Part shown: in pieces, positions 1-9,499 of the stretch
Layout: every line of letters begins with the position of its first letter
Position numbering within the stretch: the first letter of the stretch is position 1
DNA from: Tritrichomonas musculus
Lineage: Eukaryota; Parabasalia; Tritrichomonadida; Tritrichomonadidae
Direction of reading: 5' to 3'
Assembly: GCA_039105265.1 (NCBI GenBank)
Contig: JAPFFF010000018.1
Span: 1,426,001 to 1,490,000, forward strand
Length of the DNA stretch: 64,000 bases
Made by a program: the position numbers and the translations under genes
Notes under the pieces: model-generated
Told to the model about the DNA's origin: nothing
Seen by the model: the letters and a program-made list of their open reading frames with translations, nothing else
The model's database searches: none

Positions 1-1200
1 CAATAAAATATCTTTTTCAGATATCACTGTTCGTAATCTATCAGAAAAACTTATGACCAATCTGTTTATAGAATCCTGTTGGAATGACTCCCAAAATGAG
101 AGATCTTTTTCAATGATATCACTTATTGAGTCAATTTTGAATTTTTTTAAAATCCTCTCCATCGCTCCCCAGAGATTCTCTATCGGAATGATGTCTGGAC
201 TTTAAGCAATGAAGAGGATTAGAACTTTAGAAAAGAACATATTTTTTGCAAATGTAACGTTGAAACGAAGCTCTTATGTGCAAGAGCACCGTCCTGCATA
301 AAAATGTATTGACCTTGTCCGTATTTTGGATCCACATTTCGCTTTTTTGCATTACTTCTCTGTATGATATATTGTTAACCAAGCCTTCAAAAAAAATCGA
401 TTCCCTTCTTTTTTCATCAGATTTATTTCTTTTTTTTTATCCTTTGAAATAAGTTTCGTTTAAACAATTCCATTCTATCTTCTATCCAACGGTTTATGTA
501 ATCCAGTGGCACAAGTAAGAACAAATATGAGCCTAATTCCATAATTCTTTGCTTCAGATTTTACTGATTTTTCAATATTTGCCCTATATAGCTATTGAAA
601 TGTAATAACTATCATGAACACATACAAGTTTCTTATGATGTTGGAATGAATACATACTTTTAGTTTTCTAAAAAATATGGACTATTTGCGATTTTGTTGA
701 ATAATTAAAAACAAGAGAAAGATGATTTTAATGCCATTTACTTTGGAAAATGGAATTTGTTTCTTAAAACTTTCTATTTTTATGTTTAAATCTTCTTCAT
801 TTATATTTATTGGTTTTTGACCAAAATACACAATCCGAGAGGATATATTATTTCTACTTTTAAAATCATTAATAAATCCTGGAATACTACTATTAAATCT
901 TTGATGAACTATCTGATCAGCATAAACTTCATCATACGCATCAAAAATTAATGTTTGAACCATAGAATTTGAAAAATAATACTCTGGTTTTATGTAGTTT
1001 TGATTTATGTATTCAACTATAATTGCTTCTTGATCATTACTGAATATTCTATGGAACTTTCTCATTAACACCTGTGTGCTGGTTGAATCAAAATTTTGGT
1101 TCGCACTCCATTAAATTATATTTCTTGAGATTGTTATCTTCGGCGTTTTGAACTCAGTTGCTAACATAGTATTGATTCTTTTATCGACAACCCATTGGTT
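1..1200 (-). mobile_element. Decayed Tc1/mariner-superfamily transposase (partial, runs off the left edge)
   Basis: Read on the minus strand, 1-205 encodes the end of a DDE transposase. It has SPD..PIENLWG, which carries the catalytic Glu, followed by about 45 residues typical of a Tc1 C-terminus. Just upstream, about 255-310 encodes FMQDGALAHKS, the second catalytic Asp block. These two blocks lie in different frames, and a stop sits directly before SPD. Further upstream, 682-1071 is an open stretch of about 129 codons. It resembles the N-terminal DNA-binding region of trichomonad transposases, with an EYINQNYIKP block and a GFINDFKSRNN block. The first catalytic Asp region, between the two parts, is scrambled. 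I see no terminal repeat inside the window. The element is inactive by inspection. It could be two adjacent relics on the same strand rather than one. Confidence 0.75.
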
Positions 1201-1421
1201 ATTCATTATTTGAAAAAATTTGCTTATTAATATAAATTATACTTTCTATGATGACTTCTATTAATATTAAGTCTGCAAAAAGTGATAAATTCAAGCATCA
1301 AAACTGTTCTCGGCATGAAAATAAAAACATTAATAGTGATACTTTTATTGATTACTGTTTTCAGGAGAAAACTTTTTGTTATCAAATGCTAACAAATAAC
1401 GTACAAAAAATTAATCAAATA

Positions 1422-1541
1422 CAGTTGTTCCACTTTCGTAACAGAAAATGTAACCACCAAAATTTTCAAAATTTATTATCACCTAACTTTTTGATTTTTT
1501 ATCCACTTTCGTAACAGAATATTCCACTTTCGTGACAGAAA
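1422..1541 (+). repeat. Left terminal inverted repeat of the MITE with three sub-repeats
   Basis: Contains three copies of TCCACTTTCGTAACAGAA or a one-base variant, starting near 1429, 1502 and 1523. They are separated by a spacer that is shared base for base over most of its length with the right arm. Repeated motifs inside a TIR usually mark transposase-binding sites; that role is inference here. Confidence 0.8.
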
Positions 1542-2042
1542 ATTTTATTATTTAATTATCTTTGTTTTTAATGAGTTTTTACATTTTTAATATAATGCAA
1601 ATAATTGTAGAAAATACAGTAGTTATTGGGGACAACATTTTATTTGAAATTATGGATGATGATAAGTATTGCATATATTTTGCTAAAAAAAGAATTTTTG
1701 TTATTTTAAAAGCTTAAAATTCCATTACAAATGTTTTTTATTTCATCATAATAATGCAATACTGATTTTTTATTAGCTTTATCTGAAATTATAATCTAAT
1801 TATTTCTTGAATTCTATCCTTTTTTTATTTTTCATGTTTAATATTCATTTAAATTTATAGTACAATTATAAAAACATAATTTTATTCTAAAAAAAGAGTT
1901 TTGAGTAAATCCATAATTATTATTAATAACTTAATAAACCTCTTTATAAATATTATTTCTTGATTAACCTTCTCTTTATGAAAGAATTTCGATAAAAAAA
2001 GAAATGCAAAATGAAAAATATGAATTTTTAAAAACATAAAAA

Positions 2043-2185
2043 GAATTCTGTTACGAAAGTGGAAAATTCTGTTATGAAAGTGGATAAAAAATCAAAAAGT
2101 TAGGTGATAATAAATTTTGAAAATTTTGGTGGTTACATTTTCTGTAACGAAAGTGGATTTTTCGGTTACAAAAGTGGAACAACTG
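2043..2185 (-). repeat. Right terminal inverted repeat of the MITE with four sub-repeats
   Basis: This is the reverse complement of the left arm, with four copies of the TCCACTTTCGTAACAGAA-like motif instead of three. The extra copy is a unit of about 21 bases next to the tip. Two sub-repeats carry single-base changes, so the element is not brand new. Confidence 0.8.
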
Positions 2186-2350
2186 TAATGATTTCTTTTC
2201 TCATGTATCATTTTCTTTATGTAATAATCGTCCCTTATTAATATGATGACTTCTATGAAAAATCAGGACGATTATTTTCTTCTGAAAAAAATTCCTCAAT
2301 CATTAGAATATAAAAAAATACGTTTTTTTTTAAGTTAGGAATCAAAAATT

Positions 2351-3913
2351 ATGAATGAAGAAGATTCTTTTGAGATTTTATTTGAAGAAATTATTGGCTA
2401 TTCAATGTGCTTATTATATACACATCAATATAAAGATGAAATTTTGAAATCCGACTTTGTAAGTAATAATGAACAAAATGATTTTATCAATTTTATATAT
2501 TCATGGGGAGAAAATGAATCTGAAACGACATTTAAAAACTTACAAACTAAAGGTGTTTCTAGGAAAGACATTCAAAATCTTTTTGACAAAGTCAAATCAC
2601 TTCAAAAAATCATTGTCATAAGTCCCACAGAAGAAGAACCAATGATTATTATAATGAACACTTTATTTATAGGCTTAATGGATTTAATTAAACCAATATA
2701 TGACGATCTTCAAAAAATGTACGATCAATTTCCATTGAAAAACGAAGAATTTATAATTGATTCGAAAATACGAAATCCATTTTTTATTTTAAGAAAACTA
2801 TTGAATAAAATGCATTGCATTTTTGATTTAATTGATGCAAATGATGACATTCCTTTTGAATATCTTGAATTTTCATCCAAATTTGAAGTTTTGCCTACAA
2901 TTGTGAATGAAATTGAAACAGAAGACATCAAAGAAAAAGATTTCAAAATTTTAAAGAAAAATTGTTGTTTATTCATTTTAGAAGGATTTATATTTAATCA
3001 AGTTTGGGTAAAATTAGATGAAGAACAATTACAAGATACTAAAAAGAAATGGCTTTATTCGACCATTCAAAAAGATGAACAATTTCAACTTTGTTCTGAA
3101 TATGACAATTTAGTAAAATATTGGAATCAATTGTATAACTTGAATTACAAATATAATGAAAAAGAAATGAAAAACTTATATAAAAAATATTCTAAAAATG
3201 AAGATATTTCTAATTACATCAAACCACTTGTTGATGAAATCATTCCATTTCTCAATAAAACACGAGAATCAAACGAAGTTTTAAAAATAACTTTTGAAAT
3301 AAGTAAAAAATATCAATCTTGTTTAAAAGAGCTTTCTAATGGAAAAGAACAATTATATGATAAAGAACTAATTGTGTTATTCACTTATTTCCCTATTTTG
3401 CAGTTCGAGTTGATTGAGAGTCCTGATCCTTCTTATGAAGTTGTTTTCTTTGAAATAATGAATTCTTTAAATTTTGCTTTTATTAAAAATTCAATTTTAA
3501 AAGTTCTAATTCCAGAGAAATTGAATGAACCTAAACAAGTTGATACTCTCATTCAACAGAAGTATTCGGTTGTTTATAAGATGCTTAAATGTTTGCGTGA
3601 TTGTGGAAAAGAATCGATTTCTAATGACGACGTTTTTCTGATTTTTTCTCTTTTGTCATGGAAAATAAATGTCGATTCTAAAGAAGCAAGAGACTTAGAA
3701 GACTATTTGAATAGATCTGTTGAATTGCATTTGCTAAGTTATGATTATGAAAATAATGATTTGCGGTTTTATGCTAAATATGTAATTGAAAAAGTTCATC
3801 CTTCTTCATGTTTATTAAATCAGAATGATTTGGATAAAAATTTTTCAAAATTCGCATCAAAGTCAATAAAAGAAGGAAGTTCAACGTGCTCTGCATGCTG
3901 TAATATTCAATAA
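2351..3913 (+). CDS. VPS9-like protein with a C-terminal CaaX box (possible Rab5-type GEF)
   Basis: 520 residues, a single uninterrupted frame. No clear match is visible in the first 360 residues, which look helical and acidic. Residues about 385-500 resemble a VPS9 domain, the exchange-factor fold for Rab5-family GTPases: a conserved-looking KMLKCLRDCG helix, then ISNDDVFLIFSLL (compare ADDFLPVLIYV in Rabex-5-type proteins), a LEDYL block, and a final LRFYAKYVIEKV helix (compare YYFTNL..AVAFIEKL). The protein ends CSACCNIQ. The last four residues, CNIQ, fit a CaaX prenylation box with Gln at the last position, and two Cys just upstream could be palmitoylated. I see no signal peptide or membrane segment. 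The stop codon overlaps TAAA, the trichomonad poly(A) signal. The VPS9 call is by eye and tentative; the CaaX ending is seen directly. Confidence 0.4.
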   Translation: MNEEDSFEILFEEIIGYSMCLLYTHQYKDEILKSDFVSNNEQNDFINFIYSWGENESETTFKNLQTKGVSRKDIQNLFDKVKSLQKIIVISPTEEEPMIIIMNTLFIGLMDLIKPIYDDLQKMYDQFPLKNEEFIIDSKIRNPFFILRKLLNKMHCIFDLIDANDDIPFEYLEFSSKFEVLPTIVNEIETEDIKEKDFKILKKNCCLFILEGFIFNQVWVKLDEEQLQDTKKKWLYSTIQKDEQFQLCSEYDNLVKYWNQLYNLNYKYNEKEMKNLYKKYSKNEDISNYIKPLVDEIIPFLNKTRESNEVLKITFEISKKYQSCLKELSNGKEQLYDKELIVLFTYFPILQFELIESPDPSYEVVFFEIMNSLNFAFIKNSILKVLIPEKLNEPKQVDTLIQQKYSVVYKMLKCLRDCGKESISNDDVFLIFSLLSWKINVDSKEARDLEDYLNRSVELHLLSYDYENNDLRFYAKYVIEKVHPSSCLLNQNDLDKNFSKFASKSIKEGSSTCSACCNIQ

Positions 3914-4944
3914 AATCTCTCTTTTTATTTGATTTATTAATAAAATTAATTCTTAAAATTGAACTTTTTGCTCATTATAATTTTTTTTTTTTTTTAAAAT
4001 GAATTTATACAATGTTTATAATGAAACTTTGCCTTTTTAAAATTTTGTAAAACAGAATGATCTTCTAAAATCTTAAATTTCAAGGATAAACAGAAGGATT
4101 TCATAAATTTGATCATATAATTATATCAAGTATTTTTATTTAATGTTGCTTTGACAATGGATATAAATTTAGGCTTTTATCTTCAAGAAAATAGCCATGA
4201 AATAAGTAACCTATTTTGATTATATGACTTTTAAATAATATTTTAATATTCATCCAAGAGAGCTAAAAATCCTACAATTATGTGATATTTAACTTAATAA
4301 TAATTAATAATAATGGATTTTACATCAATTAACTGGGATGAAATACATTATGGCTCCAAAACAATTATTTGATAAAATGATTCTATTTATAATATCATCA
4401 ATCGATATGATATGAATTTAGAGATGATTACATACGTTTTAACTACTCAAATATTGGCTATAAATGATTTGACTTTTTAATTTCAGATTAAGAATACTAA
4501 TAAAAGATGTAAGATTATCTCACCTTTATATGACTGCTTAATGTTTCCTGTCAAATCATTTATCTCTGTTTTCTCTATTTGAAATTTGTGAATGTCTTTT
4601 TTTTATTGTTTAATAATTCAAAAGATTTTTGAATTAAATAACTTTTTCTTTGACACTTAATAGAATAATTTGAATTAACATTCAAAAAAAAATAAAGAAT
4701 ATTCATGAAATTCTATCCATTATTTTCTTTATCAAATTCATTTTTAAATATGAAATACGATTTTTTTTTTTTATTTTACAAATAAAATTCCGATAATGTA
4801 AACTCAAAATAAAATATAAACGTCTATCTATTCTATTGAAAAATAAAGTAAAAAATGACTTTTTCAAAATGATTTCAAATCGAATTATGGATATTCAAAA
4901 ATTACGTTTAATTATATAGAACCAATAAAAATCTTGCAAGTTTT
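3914..4944. other. Intergenic, 1.0 kb, no gene seen
   Basis: AT-rich with several A or T runs. Only very short open frames occur, for example 19 codons from 4314. I see no inverted repeat, RNA gene or recognisable coding relic. Confidence 0.7.
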
Positions 4945-7899
4945 ATGAACTCTTTGCCAACACTGGCAGACGAACCGATATTGGCAAAAAAGCAAGTTGA
5001 ACTAGATCTTTCTTCTTATATCGATCAGAATTTTAAAGATTCTTCGCTCGATTTTATACAATATTTGAATTTTTTTCCAAATTTAGAAAAACTTGGAGGC
5101 TTTATTAATTCTTTATTAAGTACATCAGTTAACGAAATATTTACCAGCGTCGATCAAAATTTAATCAATCGCTCTCTGTGCGCATTACTATTTGAGATTT
5201 CAAAAATACAAAATAATATAATCACTGATGAATATACTCCATCGTCAAGCAATATCGAACTAGAAACAATTAAAGATAAATTGAATGATTCATTGATACG
5301 AATTCAAACACTTGAAAGTAAATTGACAAGCAAAGATGTAATAATTGATCAATTAACTATCGATAACAATGAATTACAAAAAAATATTGCACAATTAAAA
5401 GCCAAAATCCTCAAGAAAAAAGAGAAAATAGACGACCTAAAATTAAATAATCGAAAAAAAGATATTAACTTGGACGAACAAAAAATATCTATTATAAATG
5501 ATAACTTGACTTCTCAGATAACATCCTTACCGACTGATAATAATTATGATAAACTTGTTGACCAAATTTATTCTCTTTCAAATACATTAAAATTTAATGA
5601 CTTCGAATACCAAAAATTATTAGAATCAAAGCATTATTGTTTAGATATATGCCAACGTCTTCTCGATCTATGTGAAGAGTATGAAAGTAGAATTTCCATG
5701 GCCGAAGAAGACAAAGCTATGTTAAGTCAACGCATCTCATTCATTTCAAACGAAAATTACAGCTTGAAAAAAATCATTGAAGAATCAAATGAGGATGCTA
5801 TCCCAAATAATTTAAACAATCAAATTCCAGATGAATCAAATATACAAATAGATCAAATTATTAATCGAGATCAAAAACTTCAAAATAAAATTGAAAATTT
5901 AAGTAATACCATTAAAAATCAAAGATCCTTCATTGATTGCCTTGCGACATATATCGATCGACTCGTAATAGATGGTGATAATTATATTCCACTTTTATAT
6001 CAAACTAATCAGATTATACATGATGATTCACTTCGAAAAATTATTTTAGAAAGTATAGAATCATTGAGAACAAAATTATGTATTGATGATTCCAAAAATG
6101 CGCAGAACACTACAAATACTCAAAATGAAGTTGAAGATCAAGCAGAGATTAATAAAAAAATTAATTTAAGAAATCAGTTTTTTACTCGAATCTTTGGATC
6201 TCCTGAAAATTTACAAGATTATATTGATAACTATATTGCTAAAAATGGCGAGGATAACTGCGAATATGCTGCTGTTATTGCTCTATGCGCAGCAAATATC
6301 AATTTAGGAATCAAATATAAAGATATCCATTCACGCCTTTCAGACTTATATTTAAAAATACCAAAAGAATATCAAAAAGGAAATTTATCAACATCTATTC
6401 ACAATTTTCTAATTGATTCTAATGATGTATTTGATAAAATTAGCCATATTAACGATTCATCCAGTTTCTTTCATTTTGTTTCATCTGACCTCAAAACAAC
6501 AATCGACAGTTTTTTGACCGAAATTTCCAATTTTCTTTCAAAATTACAAGAAAATATCTATTCATTAATTCGTTATAATAAGAATAATTTAAATGATCTT
6601 CCTACTACCATTTCAAACTATATAAATAGCATACAAACACAAACAAATGAATTAAAGATTGAACTGAATGATTATAAAGATAAATATAATAGCGAATACC
6701 AAACACATATTTCGCTACAAAGATATTCAAATGAGTTGAGCTCAAAAATAAAAGAAAAAGAGCTTCAGCTCACTCATTTACAAGACTATATCAAAGATAA
6801 AGAAAATCAACTACAAGAATTTAAGTCATCTTCAAAATCAATAATCAAAGATAAAGATTTGACTATAAAACATTATGAAAATGAATTACTTAAAAGCCAA
6901 AGAGAAAATGAAACTAATTCTCTCCTTCTTAAAAATACAAAAAAACTATACAAGTCACAAATTGATAATGTTATTAAAATTGAAAGAGAAAAAAAAGAAA
7001 ATGAGATCAAAGAGCTCAAACAATTAAACAGCGAAAACGAAAAAGTACTAATGACAAAACTTGAGTCTAAAAGGAAAAAAGTGAAAACCCTTCAAAATCA
7101 GATTAATGAGATTACAACATTATTTGAGAAGAAAATGAAAAAAAAGCAAGAAAAGGTAGAAATCATTATAAATGAGACAACTGATCAGATAAGCATCATA
7201 GAAGAAAGTTTTAAACATAAAGAACAAGAATATCAAAATGAAATAGAAATGCTTAAAAGAAAATTACTAGAGGAAATAGAATCAAATTCATCTGTTAAAA
7301 TAATCCAAGTTCCTTCTCTTCCAGCATCTCAAATTTCATCAATTGAAGCTAATAATGATACATTCGTTAAACAAATATTTAACATTTTATCAGATTTTCC
7401 AAGTTGTAAATTAAATATGAAAATGGGGAATTCATTTTCAATCGAGATTGCTCAATCAAAAATACTGAAAGCTTTACAACAATTATCAATTGAATATCAG
7501 AATAAAACAGAAGTAAGTAAACTTAATGACGAAAATTTAGATTTTTCCAATACAATATCAGCCATCAAGTCACCAGTTGTTAGCGTCAAACGCGTTGTTA
7601 ATACTCGTGAATTGAGACAATGGGAAGGTTGGGCATTGGAATTGGCAGCAATGATGAATATACCCACAAATTCCATGCCAGAAATCAAAACAGCTATTCG
7701 AGATGTTGTTCTATCACAAAAGTCTAAACGATTCATGCTTCGTAACGTTCAATCTCTCAGAATTCAGAAAAAATTACTTCTCGAGAATGACTTATATAAA
7801 TTGAAAATCTCAGTGAAGAATACAGTGGATTTAAAAGGAATTATCTTTTTTTACATTTCAGCTTCTTGCATTGCAAAAACTGTTAAGAAAAAGATTTAA
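4945..7899 (+). CDS. Long coiled-coil protein of the trichomonad type
   Basis: 984 residues. The N-terminal 90 residues are a compact non-coiled segment (SLDFIQYLNFFPNLEKLGGF). Heptad-rich coiled coil runs from about 85 to 300 and again from about 560 to 800, with many Lys, Glu, Gln and Asn. A conserved-looking C-terminal block follows at about 890-960 (ELRQWEGWALELAAMMN, then LRIQKKLLLENDLYKL). From memory, trichomonad genomes carry a large family with this plan, often labelled 'viral A-type inclusion protein' only because of the coiled coil; that label is not evidence of a viral origin. It has no membrane segment, and a cytoskeletal or scaffold role is a guess. The stop overlaps TAAA. The start is the first ATG in frame after a long stop-rich leader. 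Confidence 0.7.
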   Translation: MNSLPTLADEPILAKKQVELDLSSYIDQNFKDSSLDFIQYLNFFPNLEKLGGFINSLLSTSVNEIFTSVDQNLINRSLCALLFEISKIQNNIITDEYTPSSSNIELETIKDKLNDSLIRIQTLESKLTSKDVIIDQLTIDNNELQKNIAQLKAKILKKKEKIDDLKLNNRKKDINLDEQKISIINDNLTSQITSLPTDNNYDKLVDQIYSLSNTLKFNDFEYQKLLESKHYCLDICQRLLDLCEEYESRISMAEEDKAMLSQRISFISNENYSLKKIIEESNEDAIPNNLNNQIPDESNIQIDQIINRDQKLQNKIENLSNTIKNQRSFIDCLATYIDRLVIDGDNYIPLLYQTNQIIHDDSLRKIILESIESLRTKLCIDDSKNAQNTTNTQNEVEDQAEINKKINLRNQFFTRIFGSPENLQDYIDNYIAKNGEDNCEYAAVIALCAANINLGIKYKDIHSRLSDLYLKIPKEYQKGNLSTSIHNFLIDSNDVFDKISHINDSSSFFHFVSSDLKTTIDSFLTEISNFLSKLQENIYSLIRYNKNNLNDLPTTISNYINSIQTQTNELKIELNDYKDKYNSEYQTHISLQRYSNELSSKIKEKELQLTHLQDYIKDKENQLQEFKSSSKSIIKDKDLTIKHYENELLKSQRENETNSLLLKNTKKLYKSQIDNVIKIEREKKENEIKELKQLNSENEKVLMTKLESKRKKVKTLQNQINEITTLFEKKMKKKQEKVEIIINETTDQISIIEESFKHKEQEYQNEIEMLKRKLLEEIESNSSVKIIQVPSLPASQISSIEANNDTFVKQIFNILSDFPSCKLNMKMGNSFSIEIAQSKILKALQQLSIEYQNKTEVSKLNDENLDFSNTISAIKSPVVSVKRVVNTRELRQWEGWALELAAMMNIPTNSMPEIKTAIRDVVLSQKSKRFMLRNVQSLRIQKKLLLENDLYKLKISVKNTVDLKGIIFFYISASCIAKTVKKKI

Positions 7900-8027
7900 A
7901 ATCACAAGTGATTTGAATTAATCATATGATTTTATTGTGTTTTTAATAAAATATAAATTATTGGCCTTTGAATAAAGGATTTTTATTTTTTTTTTTGACG
8001 TCAAATTTTTCACCATTTTTTTGCCTT

Positions 8028-8045
8028 AACGATTCTATTTCATTC
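8028..8045 (+). promoter_or_regulatory. Possible core promoter of the CK1 gene: AACGAT plus TCATTC
   Basis: AACGAT at 8028-8033 matches the M3 promoter motif known from Trichomonas vaginalis. TCATTC at 8040-8045 is close to the TCA-type initiator. Transcription from 8042 would place the first ATG (8049) after only seven leader bases. Confidence 0.35.
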
Positions 8046-8048
8046 AAA

Positions 8049-8072
8049 ATGGTTCTTGTTCTTATTGAATGA
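8049..8072 (+). other. Seven-codon upstream ORF overlapping the CK1 start as ATGA
   Basis: ATG in good context (AAAATGG) at 8049 opens a seven-codon frame. Its TGA stop (8070-8072) overlaps the kinase start ATG (8069-8071). The kinase frame has an in-frame stop immediately upstream (8066-8068), so it cannot be extended to include this ATG. Confidence 0.4.
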
Positions 8073-9316
8073 TATACCATGAAGAGGAGGAAGAAGAATT
8101 AATTGCAGGAGAATTTCAAATACTTGATAAAATTTCTAAAGGAGGATTTGGCGATGTTCGATCATGCCAAAGTATTAAAACTCAAAAAAAATACGCAATA
8201 AAAATTGAACCATGCGAAATAAAAAATTCAAATTTATGCTCTCATCTCAAACGTGAATATCATATGTATAAAGTATTACATGGCGCTATTGGGTTTCCAA
8301 ATATATATTGTTTCATGACAAAACTACCTTCCAAAAAGCCAAATCATTATTATGCTTTTCCGAAAAGGAGCTACTCTTATCTTGTTCACGAGCTTCTTGG
8401 CCCTTCTTTGGAATCTTTGTTTGCTTTTTGTCATCATAGATTTTCACTTAAAACTGTTCTTATGATTGCTGATCAGGTGCTTTGCCGACTTGAATATATT
8501 CATAATAAGGGCTTTGTTCATCGTGATATAAAGCCAGACAACTTTTTGATAGGTACAGAAAATAATTCTAATGTTATCTACATGATTGATCTTGGACTTT
8601 CATCAGATATCCCGGTCCAAAAAGAACTAATTCGTGATCCTATGAAACTTGATCAAGAATTCGTTGGAACTTCTCGTTTTGCTACAATATCGGCACATCT
8701 TGGATATGAACAAAGCCAAAAGGATGATCTTGAAAGCTTATCATATTCATTTGTTTATTTTTTAAAAGGGAAACTTCCTTGGCAAGGCATTAACATTTCT
8801 GATAAAAATCTTAAATGCCATCTTATTTCTCAGAAAAAACAAAGTATACCTCACAATGCAGTATTTGAAGGCTTACCATCAGAATTTTATATTTTTTTTC
8901 AATTAGTTCATAATCTTGGTTTTAAAGAAAAACCAAAATATTCTCAATATAGAGAAATGTTTAGAAAATTAATGATAAAGAAAGGATACATTTATGATTA
9001 TCAATATGATTGGGTTATACTGCAGAATAAAAATACCGAGGTTCAACAAAGGATGGCTGAAAATGATAATACTGAAATTTTTAAGATTCACTCCGAAACA
9101 GATTTTAATCGAAATTTAAGAAATTCTTCGCGTAGAATTTGCTATGAAAATGTGAGAACAATTGAGATAAATGATTTAAACACCAATAACAATGCTCATA
9201 ATGTAAATATTCAAGTAGATAATAGGTTAACCAAAAATCCAAAATTTCCTTCATGGATGTTAAATTTTAATCAAAATATATCTAATTCAAAACATAAAAC
9301 AGTATCTCTTTTTTGA
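8069..9316 (+). CDS. Casein kinase 1 family Ser/Thr protein kinase
   Basis: 415 residues. The kinase domain spans about 14-300: glycine loop SKGGFGDV (23-30), ATP Lys45 in YAIKIE, helix C Glu63, catalytic loop HRDIKPDN (151-158) and DLG (174-176) in place of DFG. The CK1 hallmark GTSRFATISAHLGYEQSQ..DDLESLSY at 200-226 replaces the usual APE motif, and LPWQG follows. All catalytic residues are present, so it should be active. The tail of about 110 residues is Asn-rich and polar with no recognised domain. CK1 paralogues are numerous in trichomonads; which branch this is cannot be told by eye. The start is set by an in-frame stop just upstream. It lies tail to tail with the KATNIP-like gene. 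Confidence 0.93.
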   Translation: MIYHEEEEEELIAGEFQILDKISKGGFGDVRSCQSIKTQKKYAIKIEPCEIKNSNLCSHLKREYHMYKVLHGAIGFPNIYCFMTKLPSKKPNHYYAFPKRSYSYLVHELLGPSLESLFAFCHHRFSLKTVLMIADQVLCRLEYIHNKGFVHRDIKPDNFLIGTENNSNVIYMIDLGLSSDIPVQKELIRDPMKLDQEFVGTSRFATISAHLGYEQSQKDDLESLSYSFVYFLKGKLPWQGINISDKNLKCHLISQKKQSIPHNAVFEGLPSEFYIFFQLVHNLGFKEKPKYSQYREMFRKLMIKKGYIYDYQYDWVILQNKNTEVQQRMAENDNTEIFKIHSETDFNRNLRNSSRRICYENVRTIEINDLNTNNNAHNVNIQVDNRLTKNPKFPSWMLNFNQNISNSKHKTVSLF

Positions 9317-9499
9317 TTTTTCTTTCATTAGGAAATCTCTTGCAATTATACATTTAAATACCAACAGCAACAAAACTATGAATTGTTTGTAATATATTAA
9401 TACTATATGATTATGCCAATGTTAATTAATAAAAATAATTTTATTATTTACTATAATTCATCACTTAATATTAACACCAAACATAATATAAAACATCAC

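Larger units (their letters stand above)
1422..2185. mobile_element. Non-autonomous mariner-type element (MITE), 764 bases, looks whole
   Basis: Both ends read CAGTTGTTCCACTTT inward, and both are bordered by TA (1420-1421 and 2186-2187), the target duplication of Tc1/mariner elements. The terminal inverted repeats are long, about 120 bases at left and 143 at right. They are nearly identical apart from one extra sub-repeat in the right arm. The interior, about 1545-2040, is AT-rich and has no transposase. It was presumably mobilised in trans. The TIR sequence does not match anything I can see in the decayed transposase at 1-1200, so I do not link the two. Confidence 0.85.

Noticed and set aside
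1248-1514. Open frame of 88 codons on the plus strand
   Set aside because: Its last third lies inside the MITE terminal repeat and the rest is AT-rich with no protein-like pattern. A gene split by the MITE is conceivable, but nothing supports it.
7800-7880. Possible intron at the end of the coiled-coil gene (TTTTTACATTTCAG)
   Set aside because: The unspliced frame gives a C-terminus like those of related trichomonad proteins, and no proper 5' splice site is present.
4945-7899. Viral origin suggested by the usual 'viral A-type inclusion' label for such coiled-coil proteins
   Set aside because: The resemblance is only heptad composition; the gene structure and conserved ends fit a host family.
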